Shown here: in pieces, positions 38,902 to 48,155 of the stretch
Layout: every line of letters begins with the position of its first letter
How positions within the stretch are numbered: position 1 is the first letter of the stretch
Translations under genes and position numbers: made by a program
Source: Gloeobacter violaceus PCC 7421
GTDB lineage: Bacteria; Cyanobacteriota; Cyanobacteriia; Gloeobacterales; Gloeobacteraceae
DNA length: 64,000 bases
Assembly: GCF_000011385.1 (NCBI RefSeq)
Contig: NC_005125.1
Location: 1,612,001 to 1,676,000 of the forward strand
Reading direction: 5' to 3'
The notes under the pieces: generated by a model
What the model was told of the DNA's origin: nothing
The model's database searches: none
What the model saw: only the letters and a program-made list of their open reading frames with translations

Positions 38902-39885
38902 ATGCCGGTCAAACTGTTTTACGAAGCGCTCAAAGACGCCATGGCCGAAGAAATGCGCCGCGACCCCAATGTCTACGTCTTAGGCGAAGATGTCGGACAC
39001 TACGGCGGCTCCTACAAAGCCACCAAGGACCTCTACAAAGAATTCGGCGAACTGCGATTGCTAGACACCCCCATCTGCGAAAACGCCTTCACAGGACTGG
39101 CCGTCGGCTCCGCCATGACTGGCCTGCGGCCCATCATCGAAGGGATGAACATGGGCTTTTTGCTGTTGGCCTTCAACCAGATCGCCAACAACGGCGGCAT
39201 GCTGCGCTACACCAGCGGCGGACAGTTCAAAATCCCGATGGTCGTGCGCGGTCCCGGCGGGGTCGGCAAACAACTGGGGGCTGAGCACTCCCAAAGGCTC
39301 GAAGGTTACTTCAACAACGTCCCCGGCCTGAAGATCGTGCACACTTCGACTGTCTACAACGCCAAGGGCCTGCTCAAAGCGGCGATCCGCGACGACAACC
39401 CGGTGATGTTTTTTGAGCATGTGCTGTTGTACAACCTCAAGGAGGATATCCCCGAGGAGGAATACCTATTGCCTTTGGACAAAGCCGAAATGGTCAAGGA
39501 AGGCCGCGATGTGACGGTGCTGACGTATGGGCGGATGCGCCACCACTGCACCGAGGCGCTCCAGGAGCTGGCCGCGCGCGACATCGATGTGGAAGTGATC
39601 GACCTGATATCGCTGAAGCCGCTGGACCTGGAGACGATTGGCCGCTCGCTCAAAAAGACGCACCGGGTGGTGATTGTCGAGGAGGACATGAAATCCGGCG
39701 GGGTGGGTGCGGAGATTGTGGCAAGTATCGACGAGCACTATTTCGATTATCTGGACGCGCCGGTGTTGCGTCTGGCGTCGAAGGATGTGCCGGTGCCGTA
39801 CAACGGCCGGATGGAGGCGACGGTGATCCCGCAGCCGCAGGATATCGTCCAGGCTGTCGAAAACATGCTTGCTCTGCGCGTTTGA
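38902..39885 (+). CDS. pdhB: pyruvate dehydrogenase E1 component, beta subunit
   Basis: The 327-residue beta subunit of pyruvate dehydrogenase E1. Recognised from [56 protein letters not shown] (His in the active-site channel) and the C-terminal [18 protein letters not shown]. Immediately downstream of pdhA and no doubt co-transcribed with it. E2 and E3 genes are not in the window. Followed by an 11-bp inverted repeat shared with the convergent cpcS-type gene. Confidence 0.95.
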   Translation: MPVKLFYEALKDAMAEEMRRDPNVYVLGEDVGHYGGSYKATKDLYKEFGELRLLDTPICENAFTGLAVGSAMTGLRPIIEGMNMGFLLLAFNQIANNGGMLRYTSGGQFKIPMVVRGPGGVGKQLGAEHSQRLEGYFNNVPGLKIVHTSTVYNAKGLLKAAIRDDNPVMFFEHVLLYNLKEDIPEEEYLLPLDKAEMVKEGRDVTVLTYGRMRHHCTEALQELAARDIDVEVIDLISLKPLDLETIGRSLKKTHRVVIVEEDMKSGGVGAEIVASIDEHYFDYLDAPVLRLASKDVPVPYNGRMEATVIPQPQDIVQAVENMLALRV

Positions 39886-39889
39886 GCGC

Positions 39890-39925
39890 ATTCCAGGCGG
39901 CAGAGATGTGCTCGCCGCCTGGAAT
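39890..39925. terminator. inverted repeat between convergent pdhB and bilin lyase genes
   Basis: ATTCCAGGCGG and CCGCCTGGAAT form a perfect 11-bp stem with a 14-base loop in the 45-bp gap between two stops. No long T-run follows, so it may be a bidirectional terminator of modest strength or an mRNA 3'-end stabiliser. Confidence 0.55.
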
Positions 39926-39930
39926 CCAAA

Positions 39931-40455
39931 TTAGATGCGCTTCTCTAGATACTGGCCAATCATCTGCTGCTCGCCGAGGCGCGAGATGATCGTCTGGCGC
40001 GTGCGATAGCGCTCGCCGACCAGTTTGAGTTCTTCTTCGAACACCGAACCGTTGTACTCGGTGCGCAGGTGCAGCGTGTCTGGATCGGTAAAGCGGTAAA
40101 GGGCGGTGACCGGCTTGCTGGTGGCAAAACCCCGGTCGCGATAGAGCGTATCCCCAAGTGCCCCAAATAGGGTAATCCCTTCGGACTGCTCGCGGCCGGT
40201 CAGCTTTGCACTGCTGCGCCAGTGAATTTTGGCTCCGCAGACCAGAGGCATTTCTGTCGACAGGCTGTGCAACCCAGCCAGTTCGATGAGTTCTGCACTG
40301 CCCGAGGGCAAGTAGGCAATCTCGAGCAAGCTCTCCATCTCCTGGGTGCGGCCTTCGGGCAGCGTGTAGTAGCGCCGCTCGGAGCGCCAGTGCCCCTCGG
40401 AGCGCTGGAACAGGCGCGAAATCAGCGATTCGGAAGATTGAGTGAGAGTTTGCAC
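39931..40455 (-). CDS. cpcS: phycobiliprotein chromophore lyase, CpcS/CpeS family
   Basis: Predicted bilin lyase attaching phycocyanobilin to a Cys of phycobiliproteins. Family phrases: FQRSEGHWRSERRYYTLP, LYRDRGFATSKPVTALYRF and the terminal EQQMIGQYLEKRI. The beta-barrel lipocalin-like length of about 175 residues is right. The chosen start is GTG at 40455, which has AGGA 8 bases upstream; a TTG at 40503 extends the frame by 16 residues but has no ribosome-binding site. It is isolated from any phycobiliprotein gene. Specificity among S-type subclasses is not assignable by eye. Confidence 0.85.
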   Translation of the reverse strand: MQTLTQSSESLISRLFQRSEGHWRSERRYYTLPEGRTQEMESLLEIAYLPSGSAELIELAGLHSLSTEMPLVCGAKIHWRSSAKLTGREQSEGITLFGALGDTLYRDRGFATSKPVTALYRFTDPDTLHLRTEYNGSVFEEELKLVGERYRTRQTIISRLGEQQMIGQYLEKRI

Positions 40456-40738
40456 CGGTCTGTGTCCTGTCGAGACGACCGGGGCAGAGACTGAACCGGT
40501 CAATGTAAATTTTCTTTATCCTAGCACCGCTTTGCTGGCATTCTCTGTGCAGTAGGGAGTATACGGATAAGTTGACTGCCGCTACTTCAGGCAGGTGACC
40601 CGCCAACCGGCGGTACCGGCGATACTTCTCGGGAACCTGTCTTTGGATAGGCATGAGGCCCCGGTCGCGTCGAACATACTTACTTAAATAGAGCAACTGT
40701 TTTTTCGTAGCTGAATTTAGTGCAAGGGAGAAGTGAGG

Positions 40739-41152
40739 ATGGAAGCTCGTGCCCGCAACGTTGTACTGGTGGTAGAGGACAACTCCATCGATTCGCTGAT
40801 GATCGAGCGCACCTTCTGCAAGGCGGCGGCCGACAGCGAGTGTCACTGGGTCAGCTCCGCTGAAGAGGCGATGCGCTACCTCGAAGGTGCAGGCCACTAC
40901 GCCGATCGCGAGAACTTTCCCTTACCCAGGATCGTGGTCACGGACCTGCGCTTGCCGGGGTCATCCGGCCTTGAACTACTCGCCTGGATCCAGAAGCGCC
41001 CGGAACTCAAAGATCTGCCGGTGCTCGTGTTGACCGGCACGGGCAACCGCGAACTCGAGCGCGCCTACCAGATGGGGGCTTACTTCTATTTGCTCAAACC
41101 CCTGGCGACCGAAACCCTGGTAGAAGTGCTTAGTTCCTTCCAGACGGCCTGA
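40739..41152 (+). CDS. single-domain response regulator, intact receiver
   Basis: A 137-residue CheY-like receiver of the Rcp1 type. VVLVVEDNSIDSLMIERTF holds the acidic pair, VVTDLRLPGSSGLELL the phospho-acceptor Asp, VLVLTGTG the Thr and YLLKPL the Lys, so phosphorylation competence is expected. The ATG at 40739 is preferred over GTG at 40733, with AAGGGAG at a suitable distance. It converges on the hybrid histidine kinase (28-bp gap). Probable partner of that kinase or of a phytochrome elsewhere (inference). A similar pseudo-receiver lies at 42875-43288. Confidence 0.9.
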   Translation: MEARARNVVLVVEDNSIDSLMIERTFCKAAADSECHWVSSAEEAMRYLEGAGHYADRENFPLPRIVVTDLRLPGSSGLELLAWIQKRPELKDLPVLVLTGTGNRELERAYQMGAYFYLLKPLATETLVEVLSSFQTA

Positions 41153-41180
41153 GCCTGGGCGCTCGTTGGGATTGCGGGCT

Positions 41181-42683
41181 TCACCCGTCTGCGACCGGCG
41201 GCAGATCTACCCAGAAGCGGCTGCCCTGCCCCAGATCCGCCTCGACGCCCGCCCGGCCCCCGTGCTGTTCGATGCCCTTGCGTACGATGGCCAGGCCGAT
41301 GCCGGTACCGGGATAGGTCTCACTGCCGTGCAGCCGTTCGAAGACGCGAAAGATGCGCTGATGGTTCTCGGGGGACACACCGATGCCGTTGTCCTCCACC
41401 CACAGCCGCACCCAGCGGGAGCCTTCCCGGTCGTGTACGTCGGCACGGATGCGCACGCGGGGAGTGACCCCCGGGGCGACGAACTTGATCGCATTGGTCA
41501 GCAAGTTGAGCAGGACCTGAACCAGGGTATTGAAGTGGCCGTGCACCTCGGGAAGCGGACTAGCCACCTGCACCTCGGCTCCGACTTCCTGTAGTTTGGT
41601 CTGCAGCTGGGTGAGCACGGCGGAAATCACCGTGTTGAGATTGACCGGTTGCGGGTGGGTGTCGGCTCGTCCCAGGCGGCTGTAGGTGAGCAGATCCTGG
41701 ATAAGCGTGTCCATTTGCTGGCTGGAGCGGACGATCAGTTGAGCGTACTGGTGGGCGGTGGGGGGCAATTGGGCGGAAAAATCTTCAAGCAGCGCCTGGG
41801 CCAATCCCTGCATGTTGCGCAGGGGCTCGCGCAGGTCGTGGGAGACCGAGTAGGTAAATGCCTCCAACTCCTGGTTGGCCGCCTCCAACTGCACGGTGCG
41901 TTCGCGCACCCGCCTTTCCAGTTGTTCGCTGTTTTGCTTGCGAGCGCTGATATCCTCGATCAGTCCGTCGATGATGCCGCCGTCCTCCCCAGCGCTGAGC
42001 GTGGCGCTCAACAGCACCCACAGTTCGCTGCCGTCCGGCCGCTGCAGCAAAATCTCGTTCTCCCAGTAGCCCTCCGGGGCACCGTCCGGCGGTGGGCAGT
42101 ACAGCTGCTCGAAGGGCAACTGCTGGATTTGTCCGCTCGAAGTGAAGCCCAGCAACTGCAAAAAGGCGATGTTGCACTCGATGAGCCGGCCGCCCACACT
42201 CGCCCGAAACACGCCGACGTGCAGCCGGTTGAGCAGCGTCTGCAGGCGCGACTGCAACCGCTCGACGCGCCGGTTGGCCCGGGTGAAGGCAAGCGCCGAG
42301 CGTACCGCTCCCGCCAGCCGGATGTACTGCCGGGGAGACTTGGTCACGTAGTCGTCCAGCCCATCCTTCATCGCCTGGGCAGCCAGTTCACCGTTGCTGC
42401 TGTTGGTGAACATGATCACCGGGCAGTCCGGAAAGCGCCGCTTGACCCGCCGCAGCACCTGCAGTCCGTCTCCCCAGTGCAGCTGGTAGTCGGTAATCAC
42501 CACATCGAAGCGCTGGGTCGCCAGAGCCCCTTCGAAGGCCGCCTGGTCGGTGATTTGCTCGGCTTGCAGGTTGGGAAACTCCTGGGTCAGCTCCCGCAGG
42601 GCAAGCAGCCGATCGCCGGGGTTGTCGTCGATGAGAATAATGCGCAGGTCTGGACTGGCCATGAAGGTGGATTGGGACGGCAT
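41181..42683 (-). CDS. hybrid sensor histidine kinase (REC-PAS-HisKA-HATPase)
   Basis: A 500-residue cytosolic kinase. An N-terminal receiver (about 10-130) has the Asp in VITDYQL; a PAS-like domain (about 145-260) includes FRASVGGRLIECNIAFLQLL; a coiled-coil linker leads to the H-box FTYSVSHDLREPLRNM (about 280-295). The ATP-binding N, G1 and G2 boxes are LLNLLTNAIKF, WVEDNGIGVSP and GTGIGLAIVRKG. No transmembrane helix is present. The receiver-first order suggests it is itself an intermediate in a relay. It lies between two receiver genes, convergent with one and divergent from the other. Confidence 0.9.
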   Translation of the reverse strand: MPSQSTFMASPDLRIILIDDNPGDRLLALRELTQEFPNLQAEQITDQAAFEGALATQRFDVVITDYQLHWGDGLQVLRRVKRRFPDCPVIMFTNSSNGELAAQAMKDGLDDYVTKSPRQYIRLAGAVRSALAFTRANRRVERLQSRLQTLLNRLHVGVFRASVGGRLIECNIAFLQLLGFTSSGQIQQLPFEQLYCPPPDGAPEGYWENEILLQRPDGSELWVLLSATLSAGEDGGIIDGLIEDISARKQNSEQLERRVRERTVQLEAANQELEAFTYSVSHDLREPLRNMQGLAQALLEDFSAQLPPTAHQYAQLIVRSSQQMDTLIQDLLTYSRLGRADTHPQPVNLNTVISAVLTQLQTKLQEVGAEVQVASPLPEVHGHFNTLVQVLLNLLTNAIKFVAPGVTPRVRIRADVHDREGSRWVRLWVEDNGIGVSPENHQRIFRVFERLHGSETYPGTGIGLAIVRKGIEQHGGRAGVEADLGQGSRFWVDLPPVADG

Positions 42684-42874
42684 AGCTTAACTTTGCTTGA
42701 AATTTGGTGAGGAGCGACTCTGCGCAAAGGAGTGTTTTTCATTTTCCCAGGCATTGGGGCTGCTATCAAAAACTTCTAGAAGCGGCCGGCGGTGCAAAGG
42801 GACTTTGGGATCATCGGTACAGGCCACATGGTACGGTACCCTGTATCGGGCATTTTGAGGGAATCAGCGCGGCG

Positions 42875-43288
42875 ATGAGGGCGGAGCGGCGGACGATTTT
42901 GCTGGTGGAGAACAACCCGGCGGCCGTGGTGATGGTGGAAAGGGCCTTTCGCCAGGGGCAGCTCGATTTTGCACTCAAAGTGGTCCTGGACGGACGCGAG
43001 GCGCTACTCTATCTGGGCGGCGAGCCACCCTACACCGACCGCGAGAGCTATCCATTGCCGGTGATGGTAATCTCGAATATCCAGATGCCCCACGTCAGCG
43101 GCTTCGAGTTGCTCACCTGGATGCGCCGGCAGGACCACCTCAAGGACATACCGGTGGTGATGCTTTCCAGTTCCGCACTGGAGAGCGACAGCGACCAGGC
43201 CTACGCCCTTGGGGCTTTTTCGTACCTGATCAAACCTATAGGAACCGAATCGCTCATCAATGTCGTGCAGTCGCTGAACCTGTCCTGA
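42875..43288 (+). CDS. pseudo-receiver protein lacking the phospho-acceptor Asp
   Basis: A 137-residue receiver-fold protein paralogous to 40739-41152. Where active receivers have Asp in the D-x-x-MP motif, this one reads VISNIQMPHVSGFELL, placing Asn68 at the phosphorylation site. The acidic pair is also changed (VENN, Asn13/Asn14). Ser (VVMLSSS) and Lys (YLIKP) are retained. It is therefore unlikely to be phosphorylated in the usual way and may act as a constitutive or protein-binding regulator. The start ATG at 42875 has GAGGG 14 bases away; upstream frame to 42704 is not family-like. Divergent from the hybrid kinase. Confidence 0.85.
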   Translation: MRAERRTILLVENNPAAVVMVERAFRQGQLDFALKVVLDGREALLYLGGEPPYTDRESYPLPVMVISNIQMPHVSGFELLTWMRRQDHLKDIPVVMLSSSALESDSDQAYALGAFSYLIKPIGTESLINVVQSLNLS

Positions 43289-43430
43289 GCGCTCCGGGGC
43301 CAACCAAACCCACCTGAGCGACAAATCCGACCTGAGGCAGATGGAGCGCCAGACCGCCTTGCCCCGATAATCGGAATGCTTGTCGGCAGTTGTTGTCTGT
43401 ATTCACACCATCGAGCTTCGTTGCCCAACA

Positions 43431-45845
43431 ATGAGCATCATCCAGAAGATCGTCTCAAAGTGGCAATACTTTGTCAGCTCCTTTTTTTACCTGGGTTATA
43501 CCCAGAAAGCTTTGCAATATTCCTTTTGGCGAGACGGGATTGAACGACGATTTCCACCGCCCGCCCTCCAGGGTTTCGAGCGACCCGGCAAGCTTCTTGA
43601 GCACCGCACTGAGAGCTGGGGTGTGCACTGCCGCTTCGAGCACAGCGAACTGACCGTGCGCTTTTTGGCGGCGGATCTGGTGCGCTGCGACTGGTTGTCG
43701 GAACAATTGCCGGTGCCCTACGCCATCGCCCGCGACGAGTGGCCGGCGCTCGCCGTGGAGGTCCAGGCGGGTGCCCAGGGTGTCGAAGCGACCACGGGAG
43801 CGATGCGGGTGCGCGTCACCCCGGACGGCCGGGTGCGCTTCGCCGATGCCGATGGGCAGACCCTGCGCGAGGAATTGCCCCCGGACCACCAGCGAGGCGG
43901 CTGGGTGCACCGGGTGTCGCTGGCCGAGCAAGAGCGGATCTACGGCCTCGGCGAGCGGGCCGCTCCCCTGAATTTGCGCCTGGCCCGCGATGCGGGCGGG
44001 GGGGCGACGGCCTTTCAGATGTGGAACTTCGACATGGCGGGGCGCTACGGCCCCGGGGCCGATCCGCTCTATATCTCGATTCCTCTCTATATCAGCTTGC
44101 AACCGCAGGGAAGTTATCTGGTCTTCTACGAAAACTCCTTCCCGGCCGCCTTCACCTTCAAACAGGAGGCGGTCGCCGCCTTCGAGGGCGGCGCCCTGCG
44201 CTATTACGTGGGAATCGGTCCTGTGGAGAAGCTGCTGGAGCGCTACACGGAGTTGACCGGCAGGCCGCCGTTGCCGCCCAAATGGGCTCTGGGCTATCAC
44301 CAGTCGCGCTGGGGTTACGAGACCGAGGCGGCCGTGCGCAACGTCGCCCAGGCCTTTGAGGCCAACGACATTCCCGTAAGCGCCATCCACCTCGACATCG
44401 ATGTGATGGACGATTTCAAGGCGTTCACGATCGACCCCAAGCGCTTTCCGCTGTTGGGCGAATTTACCCGGGATCTGGCCCGGCGGGGCGTGCGGTTGGT
44501 GAGTATCCTCAACCCGGCCATCAAGGCCGATCCGGATCTGCCGATCTTTCGCGACGGGATGGAGCGCAAGGCCTTTGTGACCACCCCCAACGCCCAAGCG
44601 GTGATTGCCCCGGTCTGGCCGGGCTGGTGCGCCTTTCCGGATTTTAGCGACCCCGAGGTCCGCCACTGGTGGAGCGAGCAGTACCGCTACCTGCTCTCGC
44701 TCGGGATCGCCGGTTTCTGGCACGACATGAACGAACCGGCCGCCTTCGTCGCCTGGGGCGACCGATCGCTGCCGCGGCCGACCCGTCACTCCATGGAAGG
44801 CCGGGGCGGCGATCACCGCGAGGCGCACAATCTGTATGGTCTCTTGCAGGCACGGGCGGGGTACGAGAGCCTGTGCACCTTCCGGCCCGAGGTGCGGCCG
44901 TTTATCGTCTCGCGGGCGGGCTGGGCGGGTCTGCAGCGCTACGCCTGGACGTGGACCGGCGACACCGAGAGCAGTTGGGGGGCGCTCGCCATGACCGTGG
45001 CCCAGGTACTCGAACTGGGCCTATGCGGCATCCCCTACTCCGGCCCCGACACGGGCGGCTTCCGGGGCAACCCAACCTCTGAGCTGTACGTGCGCTGGAT
45101 GCAGCTGTCGGCGTTTTTGCCCTTCTTTCGCACCCACGCCTCCAACGATGCGCGCAGCCGCGCTCCCTGGACCTTCGGCGAACCGTCGCTGGGCATCGCC
45201 CGGGCGTTCATCAAGCTGCGCTACCGGCTGCTGCCGTACCTCTACACGCTCTGCTGGGAGGCCAGCCGACGCGGGATTCCCCTGGTGCGCCCCCTATTTT
45301 GGGCCGATCCGGGCAACAAACGGCTATGGGACATCGACGACGCATTCATGCTGGGAGACGCCCTGGCCGTCTATCCGGTGGTACGCGAGGGCGAGCGCGC
45401 CCGGGAGGTCGTCTTGCCTGCGGGGCGCTGGTACCACTTCTGGGACGATCAGGTGCTGGAGGGGCCGGGCAGCATCCGCCTCGACGCACCGATCGAGCGC
45501 ATTCCGCTGCTGGTCAAAGCCGGCAGCGTATTGCCGATGGAGGAGGATGGCCATCTGGCTTTGCACCTCTATGCGCCCGAGTCCGGCGCATTCGCAGGGG
45601 CAATATACGAGGACGCCGGGGACGGCTACGGGGCAAACCGCATCGAGCGGCTGCGATTCAGCCGACGCGGGGAGGGCTTGGTGCTGGAGCGCTCCTGGGA
45701 AGGGGGCTTTGCCTTTCCTTACCGGGGGGTGCGCGTTTTTGTGCATGGTGTCCACGTGGGGCGCGCACGGGTGGATGGCCGGCAGACATCCTGGTCTGGG
45801 GAGTACTTGCAGGTAGACAGCTTTCGGACTTTGGAGCTGGATTGA
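43431..45845 (+). CDS. GH31 family alpha-glucosidase
   Basis: Predicted retaining alpha-glucosidase or related alpha-glycosidase of 804 residues. The N-terminal beta-sandwich includes RIYGLGERAAPLNLR; the barrel has WALGYHQSRWGYETEA and AIHLDIDVMDDFKAFT. The nucleophile Asp lies in GFWHDMNEPAAFVAW and the acid/base Asp in WTWTGDTESSW. The C-terminal beta domains follow, with AGRWYHFWDDQVLEG. No signal peptide is evident, so it is likely cytosolic and may act on glycogen-derived maltodextrins (inference). The ATG at 43431 is preferred over TTG at 43380, though neither has a strong ribosome-binding site. Confidence 0.92.
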   Translation: MSIIQKIVSKWQYFVSSFFYLGYTQKALQYSFWRDGIERRFPPPALQGFERPGKLLEHRTESWGVHCRFEHSELTVRFLAADLVRCDWLSEQLPVPYAIARDEWPALAVEVQAGAQGVEATTGAMRVRVTPDGRVRFADADGQTLREELPPDHQRGGWVHRVSLAEQERIYGLGERAAPLNLRLARDAGGGATAFQMWNFDMAGRYGPGADPLYISIPLYISLQPQGSYLVFYENSFPAAFTFKQEAVAAFEGGALRYYVGIGPVEKLLERYTELTGRPPLPPKWALGYHQSRWGYETEAAVRNVAQAFEANDIPVSAIHLDIDVMDDFKAFTIDPKRFPLLGEFTRDLARRGVRLVSILNPAIKADPDLPIFRDGMERKAFVTTPNAQAVIAPVWPGWCAFPDFSDPEVRHWWSEQYRYLLSLGIAGFWHDMNEPAAFVAWGDRSLPRPTRHSMEGRGGDHREAHNLYGLLQARAGYESLCTFRPEVRPFIVSRAGWAGLQRYAWTWTGDTESSWGALAMTVAQVLELGLCGIPYSGPDTGGFRGNPTSELYVRWMQLSAFLPFFRTHASNDARSRAPWTFGEPSLGIARAFIKLRYRLLPYLYTLCWEASRRGIPLVRPLFWADPGNKRLWDIDDAFMLGDALAVYPVVREGERAREVVLPAGRWYHFWDDQVLEGPGSIRLDAPIERIPLLVKAGSVLPMEEDGHLALHLYAPESGAFAGAIYEDAGDGYGANRIERLRFSRRGEGLVLERSWEGGFAFPYRGVRVFVHGVHVGRARVDGRQTSWSGEYLQVDSFRTLELD

Positions 45846-45860
45846 CGGGCGCAGGTCCGC

Positions 45861-47099
45861 TCAGTTGCGGCCGTTGGGCTGCTGCATCGACATCGGCGTT
45901 GTCCCGTTCGGAAGCATTTGCCACGGCTGGCCGTACTCCAGAAAGGCCAGCTCGACGCCGCGCTCGCGCAGCTCGGCGTCGATTTTGTAGTAGAGGGCGC
46001 TTTTGATGCGCAGTTGCTCCTTAGGAGTACCGCACCAGGCCCACAGCTCAAAGAGCATCCCCAACTCGCGCCATCCCCGGAAGATCACTTCCGGAACAGG
46101 ATTGGTGAGCACGCGCCGCTCCTCGGAGGCAATTTTAAGCAGCGTCTCCGTCACCACCTCCGGATCGCCGCTGCCGCGTACCAGTACTTCGAGGGACAGG
46201 CGAGCCCGGTTCTCGGCGGTGGACCAGTTGAGCACCTGCTGATCGACCAGCAGGGTATTGGGAACGATCAGCCGCGAGCCGTCGAAGCGGCGCAAGGTGG
46301 CGGCGCGCAGGTTGACGCTTTCGACGACGCCGTCTTTGTTGTCGATGACGATGTAGTCGCCCACCTGCACGGGCCGCTCAATCAGCAACACCAGTCCGCT
46401 GATGAAGTTGCGCGCCAGGTTCTGCAGGGCGAAGCCCACACCCAGGCCGATCACCCCCAGCAAAATGGCGATCGAGCCGAGATCGATACCTGCCAGCTGC
46501 AACAGCAAAATGTAGCCGACGGCGCTGATCACGTAGTTGCAGACGGTGGCGATCGCCTCCTGGCTGCCGATGGTCAGGTTGAAGCGGCTGAGCACGAAGC
46601 GCTTGAGCACCACCGCCGAGAGGCGCGAGGCCCAGAAGACGGCAAAAGCGAGCACCAACAGCAACAGCAGCGTACCCAGGGGAAAGCGCGTCTTGTCGAT
46701 GGTGAGCACCGGCACCTGCCACACCCCGACCAAAAAATCGGCCACCCCCCCCAGCAGCAATGCCACCTGGGAGCGCAATGGATCAAGACCTTTGAGGTTT
46801 CCGGCGGCCAGCCAGAGGGCCGCAAACCACACTCCCCCCTGCAGCAGGCCAAACAGGCTCCTCAACCACGGGTCGAAGCGCTGGTCGCCGATAAAAAACT
46901 TCAAGCGGCCGCGAACAATATTCAGTCCCCAACTGCCCAGCGCTCCCAGGACCACCGAAGCGACGGCCATCAACCACTGCAGCGCTTCGAGGGGCACGGT
47001 GATGAGCGGCATCTCGCTCTGCGCCCCGGCCGGTAAGGCGAGCGCCCCCCAGAGCCCCGCCGCCTGCGCTAAAAGAGAATAGCAATGCCGCCTGCGCAT
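45861..47099 (-). CDS. MscS-type small-conductance mechanosensitive channel
   Basis: A 412-residue membrane protein. After a possible signal peptide (residues 1-27), several hydrophobic helices lead to the pore-lining TM3: AILLGVIGLGVGFALQNLAR, with the Gly/Ala pattern of MscS (about residues 219-238). Then comes the beta-domain motif RPVQVGDYIVIDNKDGVVESV and the C-terminal alpha/beta domain. It probably protects against hypo-osmotic shock. Start ATG at 47099 chosen; the frame stays open to 48137 but overlaps the divergent DEP gene and is a codon-bias shadow. It diverges from the DEP-CpcT operon across 57 bp, so both may share a control region. Confidence 0.9.
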   Translation of the reverse strand: MRRRHCYSLLAQAAGLWGALALPAGAQSEMPLITVPLEALQWLMAVASVVLGALGSWGLNIVRGRLKFFIGDQRFDPWLRSLFGLLQGGVWFAALWLAAGNLKGLDPLRSQVALLLGGVADFLVGVWQVPVLTIDKTRFPLGTLLLLLVLAFAVFWASRLSAVVLKRFVLSRFNLTIGSQEAIATVCNYVISAVGYILLLQLAGIDLGSIAILLGVIGLGVGFALQNLARNFISGLVLLIERPVQVGDYIVIDNKDGVVESVNLRAATLRRFDGSRLIVPNTLLVDQQVLNWSTAENRARLSLEVLVRGSGDPEVVTETLLKIASEERRVLTNPVPEVIFRGWRELGMLFELWAWCGTPKEQLRIKSALYYKIDAELRERGVELAFLEYGQPWQMLPNGTTPMSMQQPNGRN

Positions 47100-47156
47100 G
47101 TCCCAAGTGTAGAGCACGTTCCCGGGACGCCTGCGGCGGTTCTTCCGGAGGCTCGT

Positions 47157-48155
47157 GTGATCGTTCAACGCAAAGGGGATCCCGCCGAACGCATCCGGGC
47201 CGTCGGCCTCGACCCGCAGCAACTCGTCGAGGATGCTTATACCCGCCTCGAGATTCGCGAGCGCTGGTATTTTTTTGTGCGCTTCCCGCGCTGCTTTGTA
47301 GGCAGCGAGGCGGTGCTGTGGCTGACACGCCACTACAGCATCCCCAAAGAGATCGCCGTCATGCTGGGCAACGACCTTATCGAGATGTCGGTGTTCCACC
47401 ACGTGCTCGACAACTGGGATTTTCGCGACGACTATCTGTTCTACCGCTTCTACCGCGACGAGAAAAACAGCGTCGGCGCCCCCTATACCCGCGAGCAGGC
47501 CCTCGCGGTCTTGATGCAGCTGAAGGTGCCGCAACTCGACTCGCTGGTGGTGCAGTTCTACCAGGCAGTCACCATCCAGGATCACAGAGTCGGGTTGCGC
47601 CTGTTTCGCCGCTGCTTTGTGGGCAAAGACGCCGCCTGCTGGTTTCGGCGGCGCTTCAATTTCGAACGATCCCAGGCCATCGCCCTCGGTAACGCGCTCA
47701 TCTCGCTCAGGGTTTTCCACCACGTCCTGGATAGCGCCAACTTTGAAGACGGCGAGGTGTTCTATCGTTTCTACGACGACGAATACAGCACCGACGTGCT
47801 CACCCCCCAGCAGGTCTACCGCCGGGCCTGGCAGACCATCCAGAGTTACGGCATCGCCGATATCGACACGTTTATCGCCCAGTGCAAGCGCGCCCCCAGT
47901 CTCGGGCTCAAAGAGCGCGTCTACGGCTCTGTGTATTATCCGGAGTGCTTTGCCGGTTTCGACGCGGTGAGCCTCTGGTCGGACCTGCTGCAGATCACCC
48001 GCCCCGAGGCGGTGGCCCTCGGCAACTACCTGCTCGACCTGGGACGGCTCTACCACGTCGAGGGCCGCTGGGGGTTTCAAGACGCCTACTTGCTCTACCG
48101 CTTTACCAGCCCCGAGCAGATCGACCGGGTGGCCCAACCGGCGGAGGACATGTAA
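47157..48155 (+). CDS. protein with three DEP domains
   Basis: A 332-residue soluble protein made almost only of three DEP-like domains (about residues 35-125, 135-225 and 255-325). Each shows a CF-G-x-x-A segment, an ALGN-type helix and the HV-x-x-x-FxD-x-x-FYRF ending: RCFVGSEAVLWL and HHVLDNWDFRDDYLFYRF; RCFVGKDAACWF and HHVLDSANFEDGEVFYRF; ECFAGFDAVSLW and YHVEGRWGFQDAYLLYRF. DEP domains mainly occur in eukaryotic G-protein signalling and bind membranes or receptors. The GTG at 47157 has GGAGG 5 bases upstream. The stop overlaps the next start (TAATG), coupling it to a CpcT-type bilin lyase. Confidence 0.8.
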   Translation: MIVQRKGDPAERIRAVGLDPQQLVEDAYTRLEIRERWYFFVRFPRCFVGSEAVLWLTRHYSIPKEIAVMLGNDLIEMSVFHHVLDNWDFRDDYLFYRFYRDEKNSVGAPYTREQALAVLMQLKVPQLDSLVVQFYQAVTIQDHRVGLRLFRRCFVGKDAACWFRRRFNFERSQAIALGNALISLRVFHHVLDSANFEDGEVFYRFYDDEYSTDVLTPQQVYRRAWQTIQSYGIADIDTFIAQCKRAPSLGLKERVYGSVYYPECFAGFDAVSLWSDLLQITRPEAVALGNYLLDLGRLYHVEGRWGFQDAYLLYRFTSPEQIDRVAQPAEDM

